From: Aurelia coerulea
Lineage: Eukaryota; Cnidaria; Scyphozoa; Semaeostomeae; Ulmaridae
Direction of reading: 5' to 3'
Assembly: GCA_039566865.1 (NCBI GenBank)
Contig: CM076943.1
Span: forward strand, 48,262,124 to 48,326,123
DNA length: 64,000 nt
A model generated the notes under the pieces. The model ran no database searches, had not been told where the DNA came from, and was given only the letters and a program-made list of their open reading frames with translations. The position numbers and the translations under genes were made by a program. Within the stretch, counting starts at the first letter, position 1. Each line of letters begins with the position of its first letter. Below, in pieces: positions 39,553-52,119 of this stretch.

Positions 39553-40016
39553 GAGAAGCCATGACACAGCCTCTTTGCCTGAATTAACTGAGATATAAAA
39601 AATTGCATTTTAATCCCTATTAAAATGTTAAAATGAAACCGTGTTAATGTTGAGCAAATACCTCGTTTCAAGATTGGTCTCCCTCCAACATATAGATACA
39701 TTAAAAAGATGCGGTACAAACATTTTTATAAGAGACTAACCTTTATGCAATTTCACCCTGAAAGGTTGCTCGTTTCCAGACCCTTTTGATGAAAACCAAA
39801 GCATGCCCATCCCATTACTGATTATCGACCACAGTTTCTGATAAGAGACTTATTCATGAGCAGTTAGCACTAGCCCTTGCAGAACATTGATGGGAAAATA
39901 ACACAGATTTCTACGGCTTACCAAAACCGAGCCTTTTGCATTTAACAAGATGTCGCTGGAAGTCTAGGCGCTCTTTCTGATCAATTACTTGGCGTATTGT
40001 CTACCAACTGCTCAAG

Positions 40017-40115
40017 TGCTGCATTATCGAATGCAGCAAACGGCCAGAGAAGTTAATCGAATTAGGCCTGCGTCATCAGCTAAATGATTTTGCAAGCGAG
40101 ATGAGAGAAGCAAAG
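40017..40115 (+). CDS. Candidate exon of an unidentified gene
   Basis: 33 codons, phase 0 if the acceptor is CTGCTCAAG and the donor GCAAAG|GTTGTG; both sites are mediocre. Encodes CCIIECSKRPEKLIELGLRH, then QLNDFASEMREAK, a plausible amphipathic helical segment. An overlapping frame is also open, so this is tentative. Another possible donor, GTTAGT, lies 5 bp later. Confidence 0.3.
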
Positions 40116-40196
40116 GTTGTGTTAGTAGCTAATGTCGAAATTGCTATAATATTTCATAAACTTTTTTCAATGGGACTACCTTTAAATACAGTAAAA

Positions 40197-41133
40197 ACCC
40201 GCATATAAGACCATTACATTTTGAAATCACCCTGTTTAGGTTCTTATGCATATGATACTATTCTAAAAAACAGGATGCAAGGTTCTTAAATGGGTTCTTA
40301 TCAAAAGAATCAATTACATATCTTCCGGAATTTAGGCCAAATATAAGAAAAAAGGTTTTCACATACTCATTATCATGACACAATTTTGTAAAGAACAACC
40401 ATATCTACCTGGCCTTATCTGTATCCAATCCATTCATACAAGGATTTTTTATTTAATGCATTGTATCTACTTAAGTATTTGGCTAAATTTCTTAAAACAT
40501 TTTATCATATATTACCAACCAGCAGGGACGCCGGAGCGATGGTAGGGCAAGGGGGGCGACTAGGAACGTAAGGGCAATCGAGACCGAAGGCGAGCGAAGC
40601 GAGCCTAAAAACTGGGGGGTCCGGGGGTACTCCCCCGGGAAATTTTCGTGGCCACGCCCTTTAGATTGGCTTAAAATGCTATCAACAATGTTTTGACGAA
40701 CATTAATCATGTTCTTTCACGAAATTTTTCGGCTCTTTCTCTACATGTCCTCATTCCGAATCCCATAAAATCGCATATTACTTGTTTTTAAGTTGCAATT
40801 GCCAGTCATTTTTCGTTACTGGTGTGTTTCTGCCAAGGGAATGAAGCTATGGCGGCTTTTATATAAAGTTTCAAAGAAAATTATTGTTTTTCATTTAAAG
40901 GGCACTTTTGCCCCCCTTGCCCCCGTTAGGAAAGGGCAGGAGGGGCGCTTGACCCCCCGCGCCCCCCCTCTCCGGCGTTCCTGCCAACCAGTAGTTTATA
41001 TTTAATTTTTTGAAGATAAGAACCTCCTTGAATTGAAGGATGAATAGGTTCTTCTGTAATGGGGTGAAATTGGAACATTTTAGGCCTTATGTTCTTATAC
41101 GTGGGTGGTTCTTTTATGCGGGTTTTTACTGTA
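40197..41133. mobile_element. Family N element, full length, with nested hAT-like MITE
   Basis: TACAGTAAAAACCCGCATAT to TGCGGGTTTTTACTGTA, with GGTTCTTAT words in both arms. TA target. Confidence 0.88.
40523..40983. mobile_element. hAT-like MITE with 8-bp TSD CCAACCAG, nested in family N
   Basis: CAGGGACGCCGGAGCG and, inverted, CAGGAACGCCGGAGAG. CCAACCAG at 40515-40522 and 40984-40991. GC-rich ends typical of these elements. Confidence 0.93.
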
Positions 41134-41385
41134 GCAGAAGTTAAAATGGCGTATCAAATTTGGCCTACGTCGCAGCAAAATCTAATTTACAGGAAAGGCA
41201 AAGAATTTGTTGCAAAAGATATCTTGTTTCCATCAATTTTATCGTGAACTTTTCCCCCATAAATTTTTGATGGGCTCTTTTCACTGAAACAAGATCTAAG
41301 AGGCCACACCTTGATGTATCATCGGATGTTGCCTAACAGGCTTACTGCAGAGCAGGACAGATCATAGAGCAGGGAAAAGGATGAA

Positions 41386-42900
41386 ATGTCTAACTTTTTA
41401 AAAAATACAGGAAGTAGATTTCTGGCAAAAAGACAGATTCTAAGTTCAAGTAACCCCCTGGAACGTTGTGAATTTCTGAAATCTTCAATATTTTCAGAAT
41501 TTGGATGTTTTTTCTTCTTTTTGAAGGATTCAAGAACTTTGACAAACTTGAAACGTAGCCCGGCACCTGCACTTAAGTAATTTTTCTGACCTCATTCTTG
41601 TCCGCTATTTCTCTAGGAATGGGGTGTAAATTCAAATCCTATCTGGGACATAGAATTCAAAAATAGGGGTCATATTTTGATCTACTGGTCAGAGATTCCC
41701 AAACATAGGGTATCAAATCTATTACTAATCATCTGTTATTACTAACAATTTGAGGGCAAAACAATAGGAAAATAACAAATTTCGGCCATTTTCGAGAGTC
41801 CCCCTCTGTGGCGTTCCTGACTGTAATGATAGCAGTTCCCATGTTCAGTTCATTTCCCTCGTCTTATCTACTGACTAATGTTAGGGTGCTCAGCATTAGT
41901 GTTAAATTTCGAATGTATATCACAAAATCACCATTTCAAGGATGTCAGTAAATGTATGGAAAAGGAGCTGATATTTTCCCAGAGAGTCGAAGAAAAGGGG
42001 GGTGAATTTGAAAGGTTCCGTCAGAGATAGGGGGTATGAAGTAGATTCTATGGACAAGCATGGTGTACAATAGATAATAAGAGTGCAGGGGCCGGGAAAC
42101 ATAGTAACCGTCGTAATTCCTAAGCTTTTCGATAAATAGACAGGAAATAATGTTTAAGAAAACCATAGTTTATGGATCCGTACGCGCGTATCAAGTAAAG
42201 TCCTGCCACTCTTTTAGTATGTATACGATTAGGAATTCGATGACGTTCCGTCCTAGAGCTTGCGCAGCTGAATTACAAAACACACTGTAATTTTGAAAAA
42301 TACTGGATTTATGAAGGCAGAACACGGCAAGAAATGTATTAGTTTCACATAATTTCCTAGAAGATGAAATTTCCACATTTCCCAACAGTGTCCAGAAGAT
42401 AATTTGCGGGTTTCTCTTGCATGTCCAGTTTCCCCAAAATAAATCGGCGGTATGTTATTTCCCTTATATTTCCAATGGGGAAATTTACACCCGTAGTTTC
42501 ACTATTTAAAACCAAGGATTTCTCGCAAACGGAAATCAGAGATTTCTAATTTTTTTGTCCTTGGAAATTCGTTGTTTCAGAACTGAGTTAGATGTCACCT
42601 CTGTTCTCATTTTTAATGAGCAACATGCTTCATCGAAAACTGATTAACTCTAGTTCTGGGAGAATTTTGTTTAATAAAAACCGATAAAAACAATAGAAAT
42701 AATGTTGTCATGATATATAAGAATTTTGCTTTCAAGAAACTACTACAAGGATGGCAAACAATTTAAGAAACTGTAATACTATGCTTGCGAAGTAATAAGA
42801 AACTTGTATAAGCCCAATCCGAGAAAATTATGGGAAAATTAAGAAACTTGCAGTTCAAAGGCCTTCAAAACCCTTTACAAGCAACAACCAACAACGGGCC
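41386..42900. other. Degenerate family O sequence, no gene seen
   Basis: Family O words occur at 41470-41530 (TCTGAAATCTTCAATATTTT) and 42140-42250 (AAGAAAACCATAGTTTATGG, GATGACG). The rest is AT-rich with repeated AAGAAACT words; no exon fits. Confidence 0.4.
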
Positions 42901-42934
42901 ATCCAATTCATAATAAATTCCAGTGTTTGTTTTT

Positions 42935-43297
42935 TCAGTATTGATTGTTTCGCAACGTTTTTGAAGCATGTGTTGCTTTTTTGTCGTAAAATGAAGATAG
43001 TGTTTTGTTAGTCCCAAGTGTCAATTGATGACAACGCAATGCTCCACTAGTCAATTGTTCCATTCTTTCAAAACAGCTTCCTTGTTTCCCATATGTTTTA
43101 TAGTCAAAGTCAGCCATGGTCCCAAGTCGGAAATTGTGAAGCGTGTTTGACAATAGATCACACCTCTCTTTTATGCGCGCTACATTTCGTAAAGGACAAA
43201 GTGTATTGAAACTAGCCAGAAAACAATTTATCACTCGCTGGGCGCCAAAAGAACCAAAATGAACGAAATACCTGCAAAGATGGACTGAAAAACACAA
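42935..43297 (-). CDS. Unidentified minus-strand ORF
   Basis: A 120-codon open frame ending KTLRNNQY, with ordinary protein composition (MADFDYKTYGKQGSCFERME in its middle). No domain, splice context or family recognised. It may be an exon, a transposon remnant or chance. Kept only because it is longer and better balanced than most spurious frames here. Confidence 0.15.
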   Translation of the reverse strand: MCFSVHLCRYFVHFGSFGAQRVINCFLASFNTLCPLRNVARIKERCDLLSNTLHNFRLGTMADFDYKTYGKQGSCFERMEQLTSGALRCHQLTLGTNKTLSSFYDKKATHASKTLRNNQY

Positions 43298-43676
43298 CTT
43301 AAAAGTAGCTGCTACATTGCAATGTCCTGGAATCTTTTCATGTGATATCGGCAGAATGGTTAGTATATTTTTATGTCCTTCAGAGTTTCTCTTTAGAATT
43401 GTTTAAAGGAATTGAGTCCATATAAATAACTGAGCGTTAACGCTGTCCTGAATTTTTGCTGACAAACCGCTGACGGCCCTTTGTAATCGCACAATAGTGC
43501 TAAAGTCATTAGTAGTGGAGACTAAAGGCTTCTCAATCCTTGCATTATCCTCCGGAATTTCTTTAGGTTTAATTTCGATAGCGATTAAATCACAACTTTT
43601 GTTTCATGATTGAAAGGAAGTTGATATTGGTCATGAGCCCGCTATTTATGCGGACTCAATGCCTTTAAGTCAAATT

Positions 43677-44292
43677 TGTTAGTCTGCTATTTTGGCGCTT
43701 CAGGCCTGCATATGGCAAGCTGTATGTGATGCGGACCTGCGTGATTGAATGCACGGTCCGTACAAGAGGCCGAAGATTTCCAAGATAGTGGTTCTAGCAA
43801 ATCTGCCCTTCATTCGTTCGACTTTTAAAAAATTTGATGTTGCAATTTCCTTTAACCAATGTTTTCTCTCTCTCTCTCTATCCCTTACGCTCATCACGCC
43901 AAGACCACACAACTGGCTTCTGAAATGACATGAGAAAGCAATTACAATATCCTGGAATCTTTTACTTGAAATCGGCAGAATGGTTAGTATACAGTTTTAT
44001 GTCCTGCAAAGTTTCTCTTAAGAATTATAGTCATGTTTGTTAGTCTGCTGTTTTGGCGCTTCAGGCCTGCATATGGCAAGCTGTATGTGATGCGGACCTG
44101 CGTGATTGAATGCACGGTCCGTACAAGAGGCCGAAGATTTCCAAGATAGTGGTTCTAGCAAATCTCCCCTTCATTCGTTCAAACTTTTCGAAAAATATGA
44201 CCACCCAAATTGTTTTAACCAATTTTTTTCTCTTTCTCTCGCATACGCTCATCAAGTCAAGACAGCACAACTGGCTTCAGAAATTACATGAG
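43677..44292 (-). repeat. Direct duplication holding paired minus-strand short ORFs
   Basis: The block 43677-43819 recurs at 44038-44180 with two differences in 143 bp. The adjoining right flanks (43820-43932 and 44181-44292) align but are far more diverged. A weaker left part (43318-43412 and 43941-44026) also repeats. On the minus strand, ORFs 43700-43912 and 44061-44270 share their last 38 residues (MKGRFARTTILEIFGLLYGP then CIQSRRSASHTACHMQA) and a recognisable but diverged start. The one difference inside the shared ORF part is silent. Possible duplicated small gene or a conserved noncoding element; no family recognised. Confidence 0.45.
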
Positions 44293-44690
44293 GTAATCCT
44301 ACACAATCAAAACCATCGTTGTTGTTTTAGGCGCCCAAATAGTGGTGTTTTGATAAGCGCTATTCTAAAATTTTACACTGTAGCCCAAATGAGAGCCCCA
44401 TTTGTTTACTGGAGCTGGAGCTCAATCCCCGTCAACGATATGCCTACCTTTCCTCTTTTCAAGTTGCAAAACTCAATATCTTCCTACCTAATTTTATAGT
44501 GCTGACAGAGTTCAAGGCCGGAGAGGGTTCGCGAAAGGGGACCTCGAAAGTTTCCAATTGAATGGGAAAACATTTTTTCATCAAATGTTCTCTGGAAATA
44601 GTTCTTGAAGAAATGCTTTTTTTATAACTTTTGACTAACAGGTAGCTACAAATAAGCCTAAAGCATGTGATGTTTGTTTTGCAGTTCTAT

Positions 44691-44776
44691 TGTTCAATCA
44701 ATATCCTGAAACAAAACCAAGACAAATTTCCCCCACTCCAGAAACGTATCAACAGACGAGATGTGCAAGCAAAAAG
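44691..44776 (+). CDS. Candidate exon upstream of the 47406 exon
   Basis: Lies between acceptor TTTTGCAG and donor AAAAAG|GTACGT. The frame that fits phase 0 of the exon at 47406 reads LLFNQYPETKPRQISPTPET then YQQTRCASKK, preceded by two bases. A second frame is also open, but its phase does not match. No family recognised. Confidence 0.35.
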
Positions 44777-44799
44777 GTACGTCTAACCTTTGATACAAA

Positions 44800-47180
44800 G
44801 AGTCACCGGTTTCCGTTTTTGCTCCGCTTTTTTAGCTCTCCAATTTTCGCATAACTTAGCTGCGGGGACGCTTTGCATAACTCGTGCTCCCACGCAGCTA
44901 TGTATTTGAAGCACATCGCATATCTCTTTCAAAGCAAAAGTGGGTGGGGGACTCATGAAGCCAAAAAAAGCATCACGGCAAGAGAATAAGAAATGCTTAC
45001 CTAATAGCTCGATTGCTATTACTAAAAAATAGATTCATGTAGCAAAGGAAGTAAATGTCTTTAAGGTCAAATGGTCCTTTCAAGATCTAAAAGGACACTA
45101 AATTTTGGATAAATACTAATTATTTGTGACATGTTGTCTGTGCCTCTGTGCCCTTTTAACAAAGTGAATCTATTTCTATAAGAAACTAAAAATAGGCCTG
45201 TTACTGAAAGTTTCATTATCAGATTTTCACTGCTCAAAGTTTCTTAGCTACAGTTTTGTTAGAGGTTCCTTGTCAGTGATCTCATCTCCTGTACTTTGAA
45301 ATGGAGGTACCACACACACATGGATTTGCTCTTAAAATCTTATTTGGACGTTTTTGTTCCCTACCCATACAAAATTTCAATGACATATAGGTTTCTATAT
45401 GCTCTGAGTGATGTACTTTTTAATGAGATATATATTCTAGCCGTCGATATTTTAGATGCTCCTCCTATATATACAGGGTACTAATCAAATTGTGCCCTAC
45501 TATAGTGTCTGCTATGGAGGAGCTGTACGTTCTATTGTTTCATATTTGATACTTTGATACAGCTACAAAGGATAGGCCTTAAAGGAGCTCTGTCGAGCAT
45601 GTAATTGGTTTAGAAGAACGAAGCTTAGACAACGGAAAGGAGCTAGAGCCCAGACTCTTGAATTTTTTGCATGATAAAAATTCAGGTCAATTCGAAATTA
45701 TCTCTTTTCCAATTCTTTTATGTTAATTCTGCCATACGAATCTTTAATCCCCCTGTACAATCTTAAGCCAATTATGAATCAGACAGATTGCCTTTAACGT
45801 AGAGCTTGAGACCTTAGTTCAACCAATCTGAAAAGTTGGGCTCAAGTAGATCTTAGACTCTCCAACTGTATCTAGAGAGACAATGGAATTTGCATCCACA
45901 CAAATGGGAATAACTTTTTTGGGACAAGAACCTCGATTGCAATGAGTACAATTATTTTGACCTCAAGAGACAATTGCAAATAAATACATCCTGTAGAATT
46001 CACAGGTTATTTTGTTTCTATAGTTCTTTCCCTTCAATGTAGAACTTCAAAAATGCACGGCATGGATCAGGTGGCGTAATGGAGCAGCTCAGGGGTCTTA
46101 GTAATTTAGGTATCCAGGACTTCCTCCTGGCTGCAAATTGATCAACAAAATCCTTGCCAATTTCCAACATCGAAATGGCATTTTAAATGGCAAAATCTTT
46201 TGAAAGAAAGCCCAGCACAGATGATAGAATGACTTCCCAAAGAAATTTTTGAAAATTGGGCTTAGATATCTTCCAGAAATGGAAATATTGTCATTGCTTC
46301 TTCTCCAGAAGATAACCAAGCATTTTTGGAAACATTTCCAATTTACAGTATTTTTCAATACACCAAGATTGCATTCTTTTTATTTCACAACGGCGTTTAA
46401 TCAAGTAGAAGTCTAGAAACCATTCACAAAGGTTTCTACAGTATTTGGTGCCCTGCCAATTAATACACTTTTTCTCTCTCTCCAAACTCTGTGGCAAGTT
46501 GGGATAAAATTGATTTACGTATTCTCGTATTAAGAAACTAAGAATTTGGGCCAGTATTGGAGGTTTCTATAATTGTCGAAATTTGATATTCTCTAACTAT
46601 CGTAAGGATGAGGTCATAAGAACAAAATTTCATTATTTGCAGCTTCAATTTTCCTTGGCCATTTTCAAATCTTTATATGAAACATGGCTCTGATTTTGGT
46701 AGAAGAGTCTCCTAGCGTTAAATCAAATTCCAATAGCATAGGATACTTTCTCGTAGAATTTCCTAATTATTCCCAAAACTGAATTTCACATTTTATTGAA
46801 TTCATAGAGCATAAACAAGATCAAATAGTTTGACATTGCTTTTGAGTAAGAATTATATGTTTGTTCTGCAATCTCACTTGGCACTTTAAAAGCTTTTTTT
46901 TTGCGAAAATGAATTTATTCTAGCACATTTGCCGCATCATAAATATATAAGTTTCCTAAAATCGTGCGGTAGCAAAAGGAATTAAGATTTCAGAAGCTTG
47001 CAACCAGCACTGGACATAAAAGTGCTCTCTCTGGCAGGCATCTACTGACTACTGTCAGGACTTTATTAATGAAAATAAAAAATGTTGTTCATATATTGTT
47101 AATTAATGATATTTTCATTTGTTTATTTCTGAAAAAAAGGAGGAATATTATTAGGCACCCAAGATTATGATCATGGAATG
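44800..47180. other. AT-rich stretch, nothing recognised
   Basis: Contains a D-type solo end (TACAGGGTACTAATCAAATTG near 45473, two words) and short frames without splice support. No gene or full element seen. Confidence 0.35.
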
Positions 47181-47405
47181 TTCTGCGATATGAATTGGTT
47201 TCAAGGAGATGACGTGCGAATGGGATTTTTACCACCTTCAACATTAAATTGTGTCATATCTCCTCTGTACTGTAGGATTCTGCAGGATTCGAGACTGATG
47301 ATTTTAGTTAACGGTTCCCTAGTTTTGATGATTTCTTGCGAACATATTAAATTTTTTCATTTTTTGGCATGCAATGATTTATCTGTTACAATTATTTTTC
47401 AATAG

Positions 47406-47537
47406 CTGTACGAAGTACGAAAAAGATTCATCGCAGATAAAGAATTGGCAGTTTGTCAAAAATCTGCCTTGGAATTGAGCAGAGCCTTAGCAGAGCTGAG
47501 AAATCAACTTGATGAAATTCATGGAAGGCAGAAATGA
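47406..47537 (+). CDS. Candidate last exon, coiled-coil C-terminus
   Basis: 43 codons and TGA after acceptor TTTTTCAATAG: LYEVRKRFIADKELAVCQKS, then ALELSRALAELRNQLDEIHG, RQK. Strongly helical with leucine heptads, and its composition is unlike the surrounding noise, so probably a true terminal exon. Its partner exons may be those at 38375, 40017 and 44691, but the chain is incomplete. Confidence 0.5.
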   Translation: MYEVRKRFIADKELAVCQKSALELSRALAELRNQLDEIHGRQK

Positions 47538-47789
47538 GACTAATTCCAGGCAAGCAGGGAGGTGGGGAAGAACTGCCGTTGAATCGCCCATGGAGGAAAC
47601 CCTCGCATCATACAGCTGAACAAATTCATATCATGGCCAGTTGGAATAAACAAACAGATCTTTACCTCCATGATTAATTTAAGAGAATATTGATAAAGCC
47701 CCACGCTACTCCATTTGACACTACAGGTTGTAAACACAAACAGTCTCCTATTCTAATCAAGCATGATATGTTCCAGATATTCAAAAAGC

Positions 47790-48860
47790 CTGGTATAAAA
47801 TTCAATGACCTACTTCTTTGAACTGAATAACTTCAAAGTCTTCAAAGAAAGTCTAGCTATTTCTCTATGATTTTGCCGTTGGACTTTTCTAGCATCTTAA
47901 ACAGTTACAGTATTACAGTGTTTTTCTTATTTGTCAAGAACTCAAGAAAAGTTAAAAATGGATTTCTAAACCGTTTGACCCAATATGAAATAATTTCTAA
48001 GAAGACCATGGGTTATACCGGGCGTCCTAAAAAAAATGTATGCGGATTTGGCTGACTCCAGCGATGTGAATTTGGTTTTAATCAATGGCTAATCACTCTC
48101 AAAATGTTCCTCGATAGTCAACTTGAGCATAGATACCACGTTTGTTGGTATTGGTGCTTTGAGAGCAGAAATATCAATCTTGAAAGCTCAAAATTTGCGT
48201 CAACTTGCAAACCAGAGCTTTCGCCTTTTGGCCTAAGCAAATTCCTGAAGCACGTCGAAATTAAGAACAGAAATTAATGAAAAAGTAAGGAACTTCCCAA
48301 CGGGTGACTTAGGGGTGACTTCTGGAAAGCAGAATAACACAAGATCTAATATTGCTCAAATCTTATCAAGGCTATCGTCGATTTATACGCTCTTCCTTAA
48401 GAAATTGCTTAGGCCAAAAGGCTAAAGCTCTGGTTTGCAGGAAGAAGCAAAATTGAGCTTTCAAAATTGATATTTCTGTTCTCAAAGCACCAATACCCAC
48501 AAACGAGGTATCCATGTTCAAGTTAACTATCGAAAAACATTTTGAGCGTGTTTAGCCATAGATTGAAGCTAAACTCACAGTGCTAGAGTCAACCAAATCC
48601 GTATACATTTTTTTGGGACACCTGGTAGATGTCTACTCTATGGTATCAAGCAAAAGTCCGCCACTCTTCTAGTTTATGATTTAGACATTTGATGACGTCA
48701 CATCCTTAAATGAGTTAAAATAGAAAATATATAGTAAGTTCCAAATACGAAAGATTTCTGAAAAGTCCCATGGTAGAATTATCAATAGGTATCTAAAGTT
48801 GCTTTCAAGCCATTTAATTAACCAGAAGAAATTGCTCATAAAATTTTACGTCCATCTTTT
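47790..48860 (+). mobile_element. Family O repeat, split by family C
   Basis: Left part 47790-48015 and right part 48628-48860 align to 1072-1560 when the element between them is removed. Confidence 0.75.
48016..48627. mobile_element. Family C foldback element, copy 3, nested in family O
   Basis: TACCGGGCGTCCTAAAAAAA to TTTTTTGGGACACCTGGTA, with TA on both sides. The empty site is readable from family O copy 1. Confidence 0.9.
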
Positions 48861-49641
48861 TACGCCGAGTTAACTATTTTGAACGTATGCTTTCTAATTA
48901 CAGGTTTTTGAGTATTGAGATATCGAGCAATGAAATTAAGAAGTTTTAAATAGGGGGTCACAAGGGGTAATCTGACAGCTTAGCTTTAACTTGCCATTAC
49001 CTTCAAACCTCTACTACTCTTATTCAAAAGCAATTGCAAGTTATTTCAACACCATTTAGTTGCCTTTCAAATATTCTTGAGATGAATCTGTCTGAGTAAG
49101 ATTTATAGAAAATGAAACATTTTCTCGAATGATTCTTGGCGGATTGGCGGGTGTTTTCCCTTCTTGCAACAGAGAAAGTGATATTACATATAGATATTAT
49201 CGTTTGCCCCACTAACCAGTTGTTACATAAACACATTCTTCATCAGTTAAGTCAACTTAGGATTTCAGTGTGTCAAATTAGCCCCGAACGTTTACCCCAA
49301 GACCCTTTAGAGTTAAACCCCTCTCCTGCTCAAAAAACTGAATACAATCTCCGTATGGCCCCCTTAGTTCTTAAACTTCTGCTTTATATATTTTTCTCGA
49401 AAATCTGGTTTTGCAGACCATAAACGAAAGTAATACCTATTTTCAAAATGTTTGCATAACACGAAATTACCACAACTAACATAAGTGGTTGAAGCCCTGT
49501 CTGCTCATCGATAAGGCAAAGAACAATTCATCTCTGAAAGCATCTCTGCGCATTGTAAAGATTAATGAGCAAATGTTTGGGCTCTCAAATTTGAAATAGC
49601 ATTCAAGTGCGCTTGGATATTTAAGTCTGGTATTGCGCATA

Positions 49642-49802
49642 CAATAGATGATTACGCTAAAGATGGCGGAGAGGTACTTTTTGCCAAGATGCACTGCATT
49701 CTTTAATCGAATTCCTATAGAATCGTTAAAGATTCGCATTTCAAACGCAATGCATCTTGGTAAAAAGTTCCTCGCCGCTATCTTTAGCGTAATCGTCCAT
49801 TG
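49642..49802. mobile_element. Small foldback element (CAATAGATGATTACGC ends)
   Basis: The left arm includes GATTACGCTAAAGATGGCGG, the right arm CCGCTATCTTTAGCGTAATC, and both continue through TTGCCAAGATGCA / TGCATCTTGGTAA. A 174-codon minus ORF crossing it is not accepted. Confidence 0.82.
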
Positions 49803-50373
49803 ATAACAAGCTGAATGATGGTTTCCAAGGAGACGACTGGCAATGAAGTTTCTTATTTGAAAAAATGACCACTGCATACTCTTAATAAGGTTTCTTGACC
49901 TCACAAGAAAGTTTTCGCTTCTTAGCACTAAAAGTTTCTTGATCCCTTTCTTGTTTTTGGATGCCTGAATTATGATGTATTTTCCACAACTATCATACAT
50001 ATTTGTTTCTTGATATTATGTGACATAATGTTTAGCAAAGAAAAATTTAATTGGGTTTGAAACAAAATTATAGTGAATATCACCAAGAATTATGGTTTCA
50101 CGAAAATTTTGAATGATAAGCTAACTTTTAAATGTATCTTAACGCTTCTGAAACATAGTTTTGAATCCTCTTCCATCCTGTTTTGTCTAAACTAGTTTCT
50201 TAAATGAATAAGACGTGTATCATAGATGGAACTGATGAATAACTACCTTCAACTGCCACCCCGTTAATGTAACGAAGACAAGATAATGATATTCATAGTC
50301 GTTTAAATAAATCTAATATGAAAACATATTGTAGGGTTTGACTTTACATAGACCGAACTATTGATGTATGCAG

Positions 50374-50747
50374 CACGGGGGGGGGGGGGCGTCCTTCCAT
50401 AGTAAAGGTACCTGGGGATGTGCCGCGAGCAAGGGTATACTTTTTCGGACTTCTAGTCTAGCCAAGGGTATACTTTTTTGCAATTTTGGCCTACAATGGT
50501 CTAGCCAAGGGTATCATTTTTGGCAATATTGGTCTAGCGAACGGTCATGATATCATATTTGGTGCAAATTTGACAATATTGATCCAGGAAATGGTCAAAA
50601 TTGCGCAAAATTGGTCTAGCCAAGGATACCATTTTCATAAAAATTGATCCAGAGAATGGTCAAATTGGTTTAGCCAAGGGTACCATTTTGAATATGCTCG
50701 CGGCAGACCCCCACCCAAAATTTGGCCAAGAACCCCCCCCCCCCGTG
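50374..50747. mobile_element. G-run hAT-like element 3, 8-bp TSD GTATGCAG
   Basis: CACGGGGGGG to CCCCCCCGTG. GTATGCAG at 50366-50373 and 50748-50755. Inside, GTCTAGCCAAGGGTA-type words recur about six times at roughly 30-50 bp. Subterminal GGGATGTGCCGCGAGC. Confidence 0.93.
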
Positions 50748-50956
50748 GTATGCAGGAGCATTCGTACAATCGATTTGAGAAGAAATTCACTATAATTTAC
50801 CCCTCCTGTGAGAACTTCTTTAAATTCTGTAAATATCTTAGGTTATGCCTTACCTTAGTAAATAATTTGTTTCTAGCTGTAGGTTTAGTTGCTTTCTAGC
50901 TATCTATTCGTAGTATCTCACATTTGGTATCATTTTGGTATGGTAAATTTCACATA

Positions 50957-51352
50957 TACACTCATTTTTTTAAAAGAACCTAAGGCCCGGTGATGGTAGG
51001 CAGTTTCTTACATTTTTGGGCCATTTTGGTAGCAAAAGTTTCTTCTGTTTTTCTTATACTTTTTATGCCGGAAGTGTAGAGTTCATCTTGTTTTGTCTAA
51101 AGGGCTCCCAAATTACTTAGTAAGATATCAAAACAAGTAAATAACACAATTCACATTCGAAATAATGTCGATTGGAATAGTTGTTATAACTGTACACTGT
51201 CAAAACAGTTTTGAGTCTGATAGAAAAATTGAAATTGTAAATTACAAAAGTTTCTTAGCTTTTTCAATTCAGGTAGGGTTGTTTCTTAACTTTCGAAAAG
51301 TTGAGCCTACCGTTTCTTATAAGCGGTTTCTTATGAAAAAAAAATGAGTGTA
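50957..51352. mobile_element. Family M element, copy 2
   Basis: TACACTCATTTTTTTAAAAG to AAAAAAAATGAGTGTA. Same body as 17238-17595 with an extra subterminal part. Confidence 0.87.
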
Positions 51353-52119
51353 TGAACTCTTTCAAAGAAATGTATGTAGGCATTTTATTCTGTCCTGATC
51401 ATTGAGTTATCCGTTTCTCGTGAAAATTAACAGATCTTTTGCAAACATCGTTGTCTCTTACAGTGTGGAATTTTCTCCGATCTATCATAGTGACTGATTT
51501 ACTAAGTCCTTTTAGGTGGCGTACAACGGGTCTTCGAATAATCATGCGATAGCTGTATATTGCTATATACATTCGGATAAGTAAAGAATTGAGGAAAATA
51601 AGGAATTTGCGCCGGGATTTGTGTGAATGAATTTATCAATTTGGCATCAAAAGACTTCAAATTTCCATGGAAATTCTATTATTTCCTGCAAAATATTTCC
51701 AAAAAGAACCTGGCGTTTCACCGAAGTTTCCAACGACTACACTACCAGTGCACCTATATCGATAAAATTTTATTTCGAATTTCGTATTGATTTCCCTTCA
51801 GACACATTGCGTTTCTCTACAGTTTCGTTTTTACACTTCACGATTAACAACGCTGGAATTGTCAAATTTCTTGCTCTGGAAATTAGGAGAAAAGGAAATG
51901 TCCCTTTCCCTTCAATTTCCAAAATCGGAAATCTCAGATTTTTACTACATTTCTGACTGGCGACACCTTTGGAATCGGCACCTTTCCCTATAGTTTCCTG
52001 TGAAAAAATTGTGTCGAAACGAAGTCTTTTCTTGCCGTGGAATAGCAAGCCATTCGATCGAAAGGAATAAGTCACAGATCTTTGAATTTCACACCCACCG
52101 TTTTTCTCCGATTTAGAGC

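Noticed and set aside
49476..50000. 174-codon minus-strand ORF
   Set aside because: It spans the foldback element 49642-49802, has no recognisable domain, and its middle is the element's palindrome.
39239..50747. Spaced short repeats as a CRISPR array
   Set aside because: Irregular spacing, degenerate units, eukaryotic exons around them and transposon ends with TSDs outside.
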